Notes under the pieces: model-generated
Told to the model about the DNA's origin: nothing
Seen by the model: the letters and a program-made list of their open reading frames with translations, nothing else
The model's database searches: none
Position numbers and translations under genes: made by a program
Source: Amia ocellicauda
Lineage: Eukaryota; Chordata; Actinopteri; Amiiformes; Amiidae
NCBI RefSeq assembly: GCF_036373705.1
Contig: NW_027102662.1
Span: 744,001 to 808,000 of the forward strand
DNA: 64,000 bases
Reading direction: 5' to 3'
Shown: one piece after another, positions 33,190-43,500 of the stretch
Position numbering within the stretch: the first letter of the stretch is position 1
Layout: every line of letters begins with the position of its first letter

Positions 33190-34467
33190 ACATAACGTTT
33201 CTCCTCTGATTCACCTCAATAATGTTGTCAAACACTGCATACACGACCATATTTACAGTGCGTGGTAGAGGCTGCTTGAAACGCATCTCCAAACGCATAT
33301 TGCCCGTCTTCATCAGTGAAAAATGTTGTCCACACTCTTCGTCAGGGGTCAGGTTGAAACCGTACAGGGTGTAACCGCTGCAGTATTCCCGGCGATCGAT
33401 CAGCAGAGTTTGATCCTTGAGATGGCGACCCGTAGCCAGTACTAGACTGTCATATTCACGAACCGCATTGCCGTTTTCAAAGTCAGGTTGAAAAGGTCTG
33501 GATGGAACCTGCACACCATCGACGTACAACGCTATAAATTCCGCGTTATAATGTTTAAAGTTAAAGGGGTTCTTGTTGTAAACCCCGGTAAATGCATCAT
33601 TATCTTCGAGACCTATAATAACCTGTTTTGGGAGCTGTCCTAGAAACAGATTTTCCTGGTTCATCACCCGTGTCCCTGCGGGGATACTGTGGACTTTCAT
33701 ATAGACTCTTTCGATCGGGTACTTAACGCCTGCGCGTGTCCTAGTTTAACCGCCGGGGAGACGGACACTTTTTTCACAAACAGCGAGGCCGATAATATGC
33801 TCAGTTTATATTTTTCAGTATCAGGGGTCATCAGACAAAAAGCACTTTTACTACGGATCATTTTAATTTTTATGTCTACCCCGTTGAGCATGAGTTTTTC
33901 TTGGAAAAATATGTCTGCATGGATATGCCCCATTAGCTCAAAGGTCCTCCCTTCTGTTGAAGAGGCCGTTCTTTTTTGCAAACCCTTATTGAGTCCCTCT
34001 GGATCCTTGTCGTCCATAGCTTCCGGGATGTCTTTGAAGAAAAGGCCGGGGCTGAACTGTTTGCTTAGGGTCTCCTCACTATAATTAAGTTTACACTCCA
34101 TCATGGCTCTATAGGGGTAAGTATTGCTGCTTTGACTAATGAGCCGATCTCCCAGGGTCACATCCACCTGTGAAAACATGGTGGCCACCGGGTAATTGAT
34201 GACCCCAGCGTTGGCCGTCTTCTCGATTGCATCGCCATCCTAATCAGTCACTTTACAGTTCATTAAAATAAATGTGTTATTCAAATCAATATAATCCTCG
34301 CCATTGCCAGCTTTAAAAAACTCCAGAGAGGCCGTGTCTGAAATTGCAGAAAGAGGGGGAATCTCTACATATATGATCTTATCTATACTCGTTTGAGTGT
34401 ATGGAACTGTAAACAGATCCAGTTCTGATTTGACGCATTCTTCCGATAGACTGTGGACAAAAGACAT
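33176..34467 (-). pseudogene. Major capsid protein, copy B'
   Basis: Carries both the early TAG (34240-34242) seen in B and C and the 16-base deletion (near 33722) seen in A. The three remaining segments are open. Confidence 0.9.
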
Positions 34468-34469
34468 GT

Positions 34470-34957
34470 TTAAAAGATGTATCCTGAGGCTCTATTTTTC
34501 TTTCTTTGAGACTTTCTTTTTGCAGGTTTTTTCTTGTGCTGCTTCCTTCTCCGAGTGTTTCCACGATATGTTGAAGAATGAGAGATTCCTCGTTTTTTGT
34601 TAGCCACGGATCTTCGTCGCCCTGGTGGACACATGCTGTTTCTTCTTTTACCCCCCCTCCTCGCCATTACCATGAGACCCGAACCCTCCTGATGCTCATG
34701 GCTAGCTGCCCGGTTCATAACATTGGTGAACACGTCACTAACAATATTTTTAGCCGCTGATTTCAAGTGGGGTCTGGCTATAGCAAAGCCTCTCTTAAGC
34801 AGGGGTACGGCCATTCTAAAGAGACCACGAAAGAGTCCTCCTAGACTGACGCCATACATTGTGGGGGCTCCTACAAAACCGGGCAAGCCGTTCCATCTTG
34901 CATCTTGTAATAATCCACATAGGCGCTAGGATCTACATAACCCCTCGAGGTAGCCAT
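34470..34957 (-). pseudogene. Basic core-like minor virion protein, copy B'
   Basis: Apart from the shared frame change near its start, the 138-codon body (34886-34470) is open, including the basic tail. It has Val-Ser in place of Ala-Gly in the Gly-rich segment. Confidence 0.74.
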
Positions 34958-34958
34958 T

Positions 34959-35805
34959 TTAATAATGTACACACTGTTTCAGGGGTCGAAAATGTAGTTT
35001 GACATTAACTTTACCGAAGCGGAAGGGTACGTTGATATTCTGATCCGATTTTACTTTGATCGTGATGTTGTCAAAGTGGGTCTTTGAGACTGGTACGTAG
35101 TGTGGTTTGTCATAAGTAATTGTGACCATGTCATTGCTTTTACCTTTAATAAGTACATTTCTCAAAAGGGGGACATAACTATCCCCAACCCTCTGGTGGG
35201 TTATGATATCCGTATACACATAAAGAGTGTAGAAGCCGCCACACCACTTCTGAGAACCTGCTCTCTGTGTCAGAATAGAACCCTAATATACGCCCCAGTT
35301 GGCCCCTGGTTTGAATGCTAATACCTGGTTTTGACACCTTGTACACTCTGTTTTTAATAGGGTTGTAATATAGCTTGATGTTGGGGGTGCCTTCTGAGAA
35401 CTGTTTATGCATCTCATCTAATATTTTATCCACATTGTCATAATAAACTCCTTGTATCGTGAATGTCCATTGACTCTTTTTAACATCATCAAAAATGGCG
35501 AAGGTGGCATCCTTATCTTGTAAAACAGCCCAAGTGTAAGGATACTGTATTTCCGCCAACCCCACTTCCCACGACCCCCTTAGATCTATAGATTTTCCAA
35601 ATTGTACCGTGTAACTGGATATTTCATTTTTAGGGTATATATCGAGAGAGGCGTTACTGGGTAGAGTCACGTAGAAGCCTCCTGATTCGATCTTTAGTAT
35701 CGAAAGTAATGCCCCCAACACACCCGCGGGCATGTTGTTATAAGGATTGAATATCGCAAACCTGTTGTTCCGGGACCCAACTATTGAACTTTTCAGGCCA
35801 TCCAA
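34959..35805 (-). pseudogene. Minor capsid (penton-like) protein, copy B'
   Basis: Two open parts, 35805-35179 and 35219-34959, overlap out of frame at the shared break. No other lesion is visible, making this the cleanest copy of the gene. Confidence 0.85.
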
Positions 35806-36847
35806 GCCATTTCACCAACACATATTTTTTCCGGTTCTGGGTTTTTTCAGCAAATATCTTTTCAACTCTGTATACACTGTCTTTACCCACAATAATTTTT
35901 TGTAACTCGGCTTCGTAAAACGTTCCTTCTATATCCTCCCCGTCATAGTCTTTTAACCGGTACACGGGGGGGTCTCTAGCCAACTGTTCGGTAACTGTAA
36001 AATATTCGTAAGAAAATGTTTGTTCATAACCTTTGGCAAAAGTACTCCTTAGCTTTGAAACGCGAACCACATCACCGATGTTGAACTTATAAGTAGATTT
36101 TCCCTTCTTAATAAATGGTCCGTATAATTTTTTATAGACCTTAAAAGAATTACTTTGATCCACATCTATAGGCTTCATTTTAATACTGGTGTGATACCCT
36201 TGGTTGTATATATCGATAAAATCCTGAACTTTATCAAAATATTTGAACGTGTTGACCGCTGTAAAATATCTCCACATTTTGGTCTTTATGGTGCGGTTAA
36301 ACCTCTCCACTACCGATGCCTTAAGCTCATTACCGGTGGTGAGATGATGTATTTTGTGTCTCTTCAGTAGATTCTGAAATTCTCTGTTGAGAAACTCTTT
36401 TCCTTTATCAGTCTGCAGTTTTTTAGGACATCGACCCTGGGACAATAAATCCTCAAAGGCCCTTGTCACCGCCCGACCTGTTTTATTATGTAGAATGCGA
36501 GCCCAGGCATATTTTGATAACACATCGATACTCATCAACATAAATTTGTGACCATTGTTATGTTTTGATAAATTTGACATATCGACTAGATCCATTTGCC
36601 ATTGTGAGTCTATGTCAGTTGCATATACGCGGTTTCTTTTAAAGTTAATCCTGAGAGGTTTATGTAAGGTATAGGCGTCTTGTTCCCGTAACCATTCTGA
36701 AACAACCACATCATTAACCTTCACTCCGGCCTCAGCGAGTCCTCTTTGAAAACCCTTCTTACCCGCCAAACCCCCAATCTTGGCTGGGTTGTAGTATAGT
36801 TCCTGCATTTGGGGAGCTTGCCGAGTCATTCTGTCAAATAACCACAC
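35738..36847 (-). CDS. Integrase (DDE, retroviral type) with chromodomain, copy B'
   Basis: 369 codons, the only full-length open copy. It would insert the element and create the 6-bp duplication. The core has Asp in WQMDLVDM (about residue 84), Asp in LQTDKGKEF (about 145) and Glu in VVERFNRTIK (about 181), the D-D-E spacing of rve integrases. An SH3-like stretch (YKFNIGDVVRVSK) follows, then a carboxy-terminal chromodomain at about 320-360 (YRVEKI then YVLVKWLGW, NSWVPEQQV). The first Met is accepted because nothing longer is open. The gene ends inside the minor capsid start. Confidence 0.92.
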   Translation of the reverse strand: MWLFDRMTRQAPQMQELYYNPAKIGGLAGKKGFQRGLAEAGVKVNDVVVSEWLREQDAYTLHKPLRINFKRNRVYATDIDSQWQMDLVDMSNLSKHNNGHKFMLMSIDVLSKYAWARILHNKTGRAVTRAFEDLLSQGRCPKKLQTDKGKEFLNREFQNLLKRHKIHHLTTGNELKASVVERFNRTIKTKMWRYFTAVNTFKYFDKVQDFIDIYNQGYHTSIKMKPIDVDQSNSFKVYKKLYGPFIKKGKSTYKFNIGDVVRVSKLRSTFAKGYEQTFSYEYFTVTEQLARDPPVYRLKDYDGEDIEGTFYEAELQKIIVGKDSVYRVEKIFAEKTQNRKKYVLVKWLGWPEKFNSWVPEQQVCDIQSL

Positions 36848-36885
36848 AGACCCACACTATGCGCAAAGTTTTTATACAAGGTTTT

Positions 36886-37394
36886 TTATTCAACTTCAGG
36901 AGAGCAGATACCCCTTTTTAGACATTTGAGAAAAGTATAACATACACAACAATTTTTTCTACGGTCCAGACAAAAAGAAATCAGATGATTGGTTACTTGA
37001 TCTATATCAACAAATATACCTGTTTCTTTATCTTGTAGGCACACACCTCAGTTACATATGTAAATAAAACAACAATATGACCTATTTTAAAAGTAAACAG
37101 AGGTGTATTAAACATGCTCAGTAAAAGGTCATACAGATGTTGATGAAATGGCCTAATATCATTCTTGGCCCCCTTGAGCCCTTCATCCCAGTGTTCGTAC
37201 CCACCGGTCTTTGTTACAGCAGCCATTCACTTTGCCAGGTTTGAAAGTTGATCCTCATCGATGGTTAAATCTGTAGAGAAAAGGCTCGCGTTGGCTACTT
37301 TTCTGTCAAGCACATGGTGTAATAACGCTCTCAGGTTAGCTGCAGAGTGTTGATGACAGAACCAGTTGCAGAAGCAGTCCAGAACATTCCCCAT
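36886..37394 (-). pseudogene. Candidate Bcl-2-like protein, copy B'
   Basis: Start ATG at 37394. TGA at about 37226 is shared with copy C, and the GT-run frame change is near 37045. The BH1-like helix is intact in the open segment 37226-37002. Confidence 0.43.
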
Positions 37395-37406
37395 GTTCAA
37401 AGTCCC

Positions 37407-38254
37407 TTAGTTCAGGTCAGAGTCTGAATCAGTGGCGTAGATGTCGAATTCTTCGTCGCTGCCCCCAGCTTTAACTTCTTTACGGAAGAAATAAGCTTTT
37501 AGCTTGCCAGCGGTTTTTCTACTCGGCTCATCCAGGTCATTGAGCAGCTGCGCAAGTTTCTCTATTATAAACGGCTCCTTTTTCAGCTCCAGCAAAATCT
37601 CATCTATGATTTTCTGGACTTGTCCCGCAGTGACATGTATGTGGGAGTAAGACAGCGCCTTGATTAGTGCCGGTTTCAGCCACGGTTTGTTCAGTCTTCT
37701 GTAAAACACGTTGAAATAGAACAGGAAATAGTAACGGTCTGGTTCAAACAAACAACTGTGTCTCAACTGACTGGGGTGATTCACTTCACACCCCCGACAG
37801 ACTTCTTTCAGAGCTCGGTCGATGAGAGCACTCAGAATATACACCAGGGTGCTTTTAACCACTCTGCTTACTTGGTCACATACCCCGGGCATAAATCCTG
37901 CGTCTTCATCACCCCCCGGGACAGTCCGATGCTCATTGGGTCGCCTGGTGGTTTGTGGGGTGTTTCAACATCAATTGGACTGACCCCCTCCTGAGACGCA
38001 CAGACGGTAGACAGTTCGGCAAAATCGAGGCCCTCCATGAGCTCCAGAGGCTGGGGATCCCCGAGACTCATTTGGACATCCATCGCACCGCATGTTGTTT
38101 CGTAATGAGGGACCGGGGTCTGAGGTCTCGGAGAGTAACCGCAGTCAGAGGGTTCCGGAGTGTATACAAAATCTGGGGAATAGAACCAGGGGTGATCCCG
38201 GGTTTGAAGAGGCCTGTAGAGCCTGTCGACATCCGCAGCTTTCGGGTAAGACAT
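37407..38254 (-). pseudogene. Cys/His-motif protein, copy B' (frameshift)
   Basis: One base is missing near 37910, splitting the gene into 38254-37868 and 37892-37407. The Cys/His motif and acidic tail are in the second part. The rest is as in copies A and C. Confidence 0.75.
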
Positions 38255-38332
38255 TCTCTTTAATTTTAAACCATGAATGAATTGTTGCGCCTTTTATCCT
38301 ATCTCTTCACTACGTCACGACACACCGCCCTC

Positions 38333-39043
38333 TTAGAATAGAGTAGCCCCTGAGCCGTCAGACCCCCCTCCAAAACCCCACACGTCATCTGTTTTATCAT
38401 CGTCGTCGTCATTCAAGGGGGATATATAATCCATAATCCAGCATATTCTCCTTCTAACCAAATCCAGTTGCGAACATTTGGTCAAGATGTCAAAACCATC
38501 ATTTATACAGTTTATGACCTCTTTCAAGAACGGCCAGTCCACGGCGTCAAACATAATTTCAGTAACCTGTTTTTCTGGATCCTCCACACCCCCTTCAATA
38601 GGGTTTGTAATCAGGGTACTGCTAAACAAAACCTTACGATCTGTAGTTTGAGATAGACTCTTCACCACTCTACCGTAGTTCTGCAAGCTTTCCCATTCAC
38701 ACCTTTCAAAACCCTGAGTCGGAGACTCCATTTCGCATTCTCTTGGTCCCTCTTGCAAGCCTTCTAGAGTCTTATCCACAAGCCCCAGATCTCTCCAGGC
38801 CATCACCTTCAACCAGTCCTCATAAGAGTATTCAATTACCGTCTCAAAAGGTTCCAACGTACCCTCCTTCTCTCCCAAAGCAAAAAGCTCCACTCCAACA
38901 TAGCTGGGATCCCTTTTAAAGCGGTAACCCCGTCGAGCCCCCCAGAACAACACCCAGGAGCGTTCAATCTTCAAATTGGTGAGTACAGGAACCCTTGCCC
39001 GGGATTGTTTCTTGCGGGGTTTCATGTTGATGTCGCTGGACAT
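38333..39043 (-). CDS. Unknown early-type protein with acidic tail, copy B'
   Basis: 236 codons, intact, almost identical to the copy B protein (SLSQTT for SLSLTT, MFDAVD for MFNAVD). The same upstream TATA-like motif is present near 39111-39117. Confidence 0.75.
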   Translation of the reverse strand: MSSDINMKPRKKQSRARVPVLTNLKIERSWVLFWGARRGYRFKRDPSYVGVELFALGEKEGTLEPFETVIEYSYEDWLKVMAWRDLGLVDKTLEGLQEGPRECEMESPTQGFERCEWESLQNYGRVVKSLSQTTDRKVLFSSTLITNPIEGGVEDPEKQVTEIMFDAVDWPFLKEVINCINDGFDILTKCSQLDLVRRRICWIMDYISPLNDDDDDKTDDVWGFGGGSDGSGATLF

Positions 39044-39161
39044 GTTGAAGAAGCGGGATGTTTCAGATGCTGAGAATTAAAGAGGTATTGCCTAAAAGCA
39101 GCGCGGGTTCTTAAATAGAGAGGAGAGTTTCGGGGCGTTGCCTTCAGAGGGGTGGGGGTAT

Positions 39162-39346
39162 TTATGGGTGGCCTTGTTGTTCAGGGTTTTATGGGTGTAC
39201 ACTTTCTGACGGATATGACGTAGGAATAATTAAGGAAATAACTCTACCTAAAATCACGCCCCCCAATTATGACGTAGGAATATTAATAAGCTTAGGGCAT
39301 ACGTCATAACAAAATAGGCCGCGCCCAAAAAACCCTACTATCTACT
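39162..39346. repeat. Right terminal inverted repeat of copy B'
   Basis: It has the same sequence and length as the right end of copy B. No left partner exists in B', because that part of the element is deleted. Confidence 0.92.
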
Positions 39347-39965
39347 CTTATGTAGTTGAAGGCGCAGTATAGCTCTGATAGTCTGGTGGTGACGGAAGAC
39401 CACCAGCCGTTTGAACAAGCCATTCAGCATCACCTTGTTGGGCTAAGTGCAGGCACTGTCAGAGCGCAGGGCGTCCTGCCTTTGAAAGAGTTTCCAAAGT
39501 GTCCTGATGTGCCCTTTAGCAATGCCAAACAGGTCAGTGAAAATGGCATCCTTTCGCGGCACTTCAGACGCCATCTCACAGCCTAGCCGACCTGAAACGC
39601 CACAGCCCGTTTTACCAGCAGGCTTCAACGGTAACCGTTCAAAGCAAGAAGCGGCAGTGTCGGTTTCCGTAGCATAGCGTTATCACATACGCCTCACATG
39701 CGAAAGGTCCCTGGTTCGAAACTGTGCGGAAACAACCCGCGGTGCACGCGTGCCAGTGCCGTGTTACCTGTCGCCATCTCTCTGCCCCAAGGCTGGCCGT
39801 CGTTTTCTCTTCATCGGAGTGGCAAGAAATCCTGACCTTGAGAACAAACGATCGCAGAAGGGTAGCTTTGCGAAGCGCTGGAACTGACACTTTTAAAATC
39901 GATACATGTTGTTGCTGTTACAATACGACCGTAGCAGGATCGGCGACATTGCTGTTACTCTTATG
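39347..39965. repeat. tRNA-Val array unit between copies B' and C
   Basis: One composite unit: the spacer block GTAGTTGAAGGCGCAGTATA follows B', then a degenerate tRNA-Val, then the downstream flank up to the CTTATG where copy C begins. With elements on both sides at the same site, it equals one array period. Confidence 0.85.
39663..39734 (+). pseudogene. tRNA-Val (CAC) pseudogene
   Basis: 72 bases: one base is lost in the D arm (TAGCGTTATCAC), the anticodon stem is altered (ATACGC with GCGAAA) and the T stem has GTG for GGG. Confidence 0.75.
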
Positions 39966-40150
39966 AGTAGATAGTAGGGTTTTTTGGGCGCGGCCTATTT
40001 TGTTATGACGTATGCCCTAAGCTTATTAATATTCCTACGTCATAATTGGGGGGCGTGATTTTAGGTAGAGTTATATCCTTAATTATTCCTACGTCATATC
40101 CGTCAGAAAGTGTACACCCATAAAACCCTGAACAACAAGGCCGCCCATAA
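39966..40150. repeat. Left terminal inverted repeat of copy C
   Basis: This is the inverted match of 56211-56395. It begins AGTAGATAGTAGGG, which pairs with the right end more exactly than the left end of copy B does (copy B has TTGGC after the first ten bases). Confidence 0.93.
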
Positions 40151-41423
40151 CCTGTTGTTCTTGTTGTTCTTGTTGGTCAACTGTAGAGTGTGAATGGGTC
40201 GGCTCTTCCTGTAGTGGTTGGGGCTCTTTTTTAAATATACATTTAATGGTTTAGTAAATCTAAACCGTTATAAGATCAACAAGTTCTGTTGTCTGTAATG
40301 GTCCCAGGTCTTAACAATGCCAGTTTTGAATAGTGCGTTTATCATATTCACACTGTCTCTGTCTGTCTCTCTCTCTCTCTCTCTCGCCCTATCATTTTAT
40401 AAGATCAACAAGTTCTGTTGTCTGTTATGATCCCAGGTCCTAACAATGCCTGTTTTGCATAGGGTTCTTATGTTATCCACACTGTATCTGGCTCTGTCTC
40501 TCCCCTCAAATTTAATTAAAAATAAAATTAAAAAAGAGGGTGTGTGTGTGGGTGTTTGTGTGTATAGGTTAATTGTTTTTGTAAAACAAAAACAAAAAAA
40601 GCTGTGGTTAAATTTTATCTCTCACATAATGTGTTCAGTCGTTTTACTTAAATACATTCTAGGGTCTTAAAGCTCATAAGAGTTAGACTTAAGATAAGGA
40701 TATGCTTTTAAGGTATTTTAGCAGTCTCAATCCCTGATGATAAGGAATCGTTTAAAAAATAAAAACAACTGATCACTCAATGCTAAATAGATCACAACAC
40801 TCAAGGCTAAATCACTCACACCATGGGGGGCGGGGGTGGGCTCAGACAACAGTACGTATGGCGTGTGGTATCAAAACATTCAGAATACTTTTAACCTATA
40901 TAATTTATAAGCTTTGTAAAATAAACCCAAATATCTCTTTTGCGGGGATAAACGCTGTTCTGAGTAGTTTGTGACTTGTTTAATACCAAACAAAGCATCG
41001 CTATAAAAAAAAAAAAAAAAATCACTGTAAAAGCGCTAGTTATTTTAGATCTTTATAGTTATTTTCTTGGCTCAGGTTGTTTTTTAGCGCTTATAAAGGC
41101 CTGAAATATTCTTAGTGGTTGTTGACTATAGGTCTTGATGCTTAAAAATGTTTTTTGAGAGACCAAAAGGTTCTAATAAAAGTTTAGAGAAGAGAGGAGA
41201 GAGATCGTCTCCATCTTGGTTTCTATTTGAAATTTGATGCAGTGTCATTTTATTGGTTGGTTTTGATATGTTAATTGGTAACAGGGCGGCACAAAGGCCA
41301 GACCAGACCAGAACAATGCCTTACAAGCAGATCCGGCATGTGGCCATCAGTATAAGTATGAAGGTCTGGTCTTCAGCTCGACAGACTCACACTGACCTTT
41401 CGATTTAAAACTAAAGATCAACA
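40151..41423. other. Leader region of copy C (no gene)
   Basis: This has the same content as the copy B leader: hairpin at 40248-40266, duplicated block, (CT)n at about 40365-40385, a GT-rich stretch near 40540, a long A tract near 41005-41020, and TATAAGT at 41351. The upstream dyad arm is extended by a short duplication (CCAGACCAGACCAG near 41300). I see no gene. Confidence 0.7.
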
Positions 41424-43434
41424 ATGTCCGGAAACAACATCAGCGACTTCGATTTAAACGAGTTTTTAGGCAAGTCTTCAGATTATTTTCATTGACTCAG
41501 AGCGTCATCTGTTTTAAGTTCTGTAAAATTATTTTTCAGCCAGTCAACAGGAGTTAATTCCCAACGCTGAGGAGATCATCTGGAACAACGACGGTAAGAT
41601 TTTTGTGTTTGCGCTCATGGGTTCTTATGTATGGGTGTGTGTGGTTTTGAAGCGGCTCATTAGAGTTATGAAAACGTTTTAATATATATTAATGCCGGTC
41701 TCTTTAATTACACAGAAACTATCGAAAGGCCTGTGATTAATGTCTCCGAGGATCGACCAAGAGAAGTGGTTGTCCCTAGACAGGCTGTCTGCCGACCGGG
41801 TAAGAACTAAACCCCTGTTTGTTTGTATAACGTTTCTGTAAGATGTTTGAGTCCAGTTTTGTTAATTTTAAAAAATTATCCTGTCTAGCAGTATTAAGAA
41901 ACGTGGTTCGAGACAACGAAAGGCCTTCCACATCGAGGGCTTGTTTCGTTTTACCTTCGAGAACCGTAACCTTTCAAGAATCTGAAAGGCCGTCAGCCCC
42001 GGTATCTGATAGCTGTGAGTATATATCTGCAGCCTGTAAGAGGTTAAAGCTTTTTATAAAGCGGTGTGGTTAAAGGTTAAACATGTCTCTTACATTCACA
42101 GCGGTGCAAAAAGCTAAACCAGCCGAAAAACATAAGAAACGATTATTCTGTGGAGGTAAGTAAGATCTTTCAAACTTTAATGTTTTTAAAAGGGCTTTGT
42201 TTTGCCCGTTGGGGGCTAATATTTAAGCGATGGGTGACCGTTTCCTGTAGGGCGGGGGGTTCTGGGAAAGATCTTTAGAAGTCCGGACAGGTCTAGGCTT
42301 GTTTCTGGGGAACGTGTTTAGAAATGACCGATTGCCGTACCGTCTGGTTAGGAAGTAAAGACGTCCGAAAGGGTTTAGTAAGTTGTTTGGCTTATCTCCC
42401 GCTATTATACTTCTGTTTTAAAGTGGTTGTAGGAAAAGGCTTGAAGGTGTTCATTGTATTTAATATTTAAACAGATCGTGAAAACGTTTGTGAAACAGGA
42501 AGTCCCGGGATCAGGAAGCGTTTACACTTGGAAGGTTCGTTTAAAAATGAAATGTTGTTGTGTGTGTGTGTGTTTTATTAACAATATTACAGTTTTTAAA
42601 GAAACATTTAAGAAACAGTTTATTTACAGCGGCTTCTCTGTTTTACATTTATTATCAAGTCCTAATAAATATATTGTCTGTAAATAATAAGGCGTTGTAG
42701 TGAATGTCTAAGGCTATTTTCAAAGGTCTAAAAAAGCTAAAGGTTTTGAATGTCCTGGACATGTTGTTTTAAGTTTGATTTCTGTCGCCGTTTAAAGATG
42801 TAAATGTAATGTATATTTTTATTCTTCCCAAGACTCTTGGGATAGTCATTCTGTGGATGAGCTATTGAGGACAATTACCCCGTCTAAGTGGGATCAAACA
42901 TCTTCCCCGGTGAGATCACCGAGAGGATCCCCCACGGTGGTCTTGGAGACACCCCAACATCTACTCAGGCCACAGCCTTCTGGGGGTAATTCAACACCCC
43001 AGATTCAGCCCGCCGCATTGTCGGGCGGAACAAATACAGGCATCCAACAACCTCAGGGGTCGCCGTCAGTCAGGGCTGACACACCACCCAACGACGGCCT
43101 GGTTTCAACATCGTCCCCCCAGACCCGTTTCTTGGCTACAGAAACGCGGAACAGTACCCCGCGCTTGGCCAGGGTGTAACCGCAAAGGCCTTCTTGGTCT
43201 CCGTCCATGAGTATACGCTCGCTCCCTGCCTCCTTCGACCGAAATTTACCGGAGCGACCATCCTTTGAAGCTGAGCCAGGCCACCAGCCCCCGGAGCTAC
43301 TTCCTGAAGGTCGGCATGAGTTGCTACATACTTTGTTACAAAATCAAAGACTTGTGTTAGTGGGGCAAAACCTGATGATAGAGAGCCAAAACACCCTTAT
43401 TAATCCCCTTACTAACGAATTGTACCGTATTTAA
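41424..43434 (+). pseudogene. Seven-exon viral gene of unknown function, copy C
   Basis: I read seven exons: 41424-41469, 41540-41593, 41716-41799, 41892-42014, 42102-42155, 42475-42534 and 42833-43434. Every junction has AG acceptors. Donors are GT, except the first, which is AG|GCAAGT (GC-AG type). All introns are phase 1, and the internal exons (54, 84, 123, 54 and 60 bases) are multiples of three. The exon sum is 1023 bases, a whole number of codons (340 residues plus stop), which independently supports the model. The predicted product is rich in Pro, Ser, Glu and Arg and ends in a Gln/Leu/Asn-rich segment (LLQNQRLVLVGQNL) that could be helical. In this copy a TAA at 43177-43179 cuts the last exon. 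I recognise no family; the position beside the terminal repeat suggests an early gene. Confidence 0.75.
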
Positions 43435-43500
43435 TGTTTTAATAGACACAAAATGCCTTACTATTGTGGGTTGTTGGAAAAATATATTTTTTTTTTTTAA

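Larger units (their letters stand above)
32827..39346. mobile_element. Maverick/Polinton copy B', right half only
   Basis: This piece starts inside the protease gene, joined at about 32826 to tRNA-Val flanking DNA (a few bases, CAC, could belong to either side). It ends with the normal right terminus at 39346 followed by CTTATG. It holds protease remnant, major capsid, core-like protein, minor capsid, integrase, Bcl-2-like candidate, Cys/His protein and acidic-tailed protein. Everything left of the protease is absent. Its integrase is the only full-length open copy in the window. Confidence 0.9.

Noticed and set aside
35738-36847. Origin of the integrase from an inserted retrovirus or LTR retrotransposon
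   Set aside because: No reverse transcriptase, protease of retroviral type, LTR or primer-binding site is nearby; chromodomain integrases are standard in Polintons.
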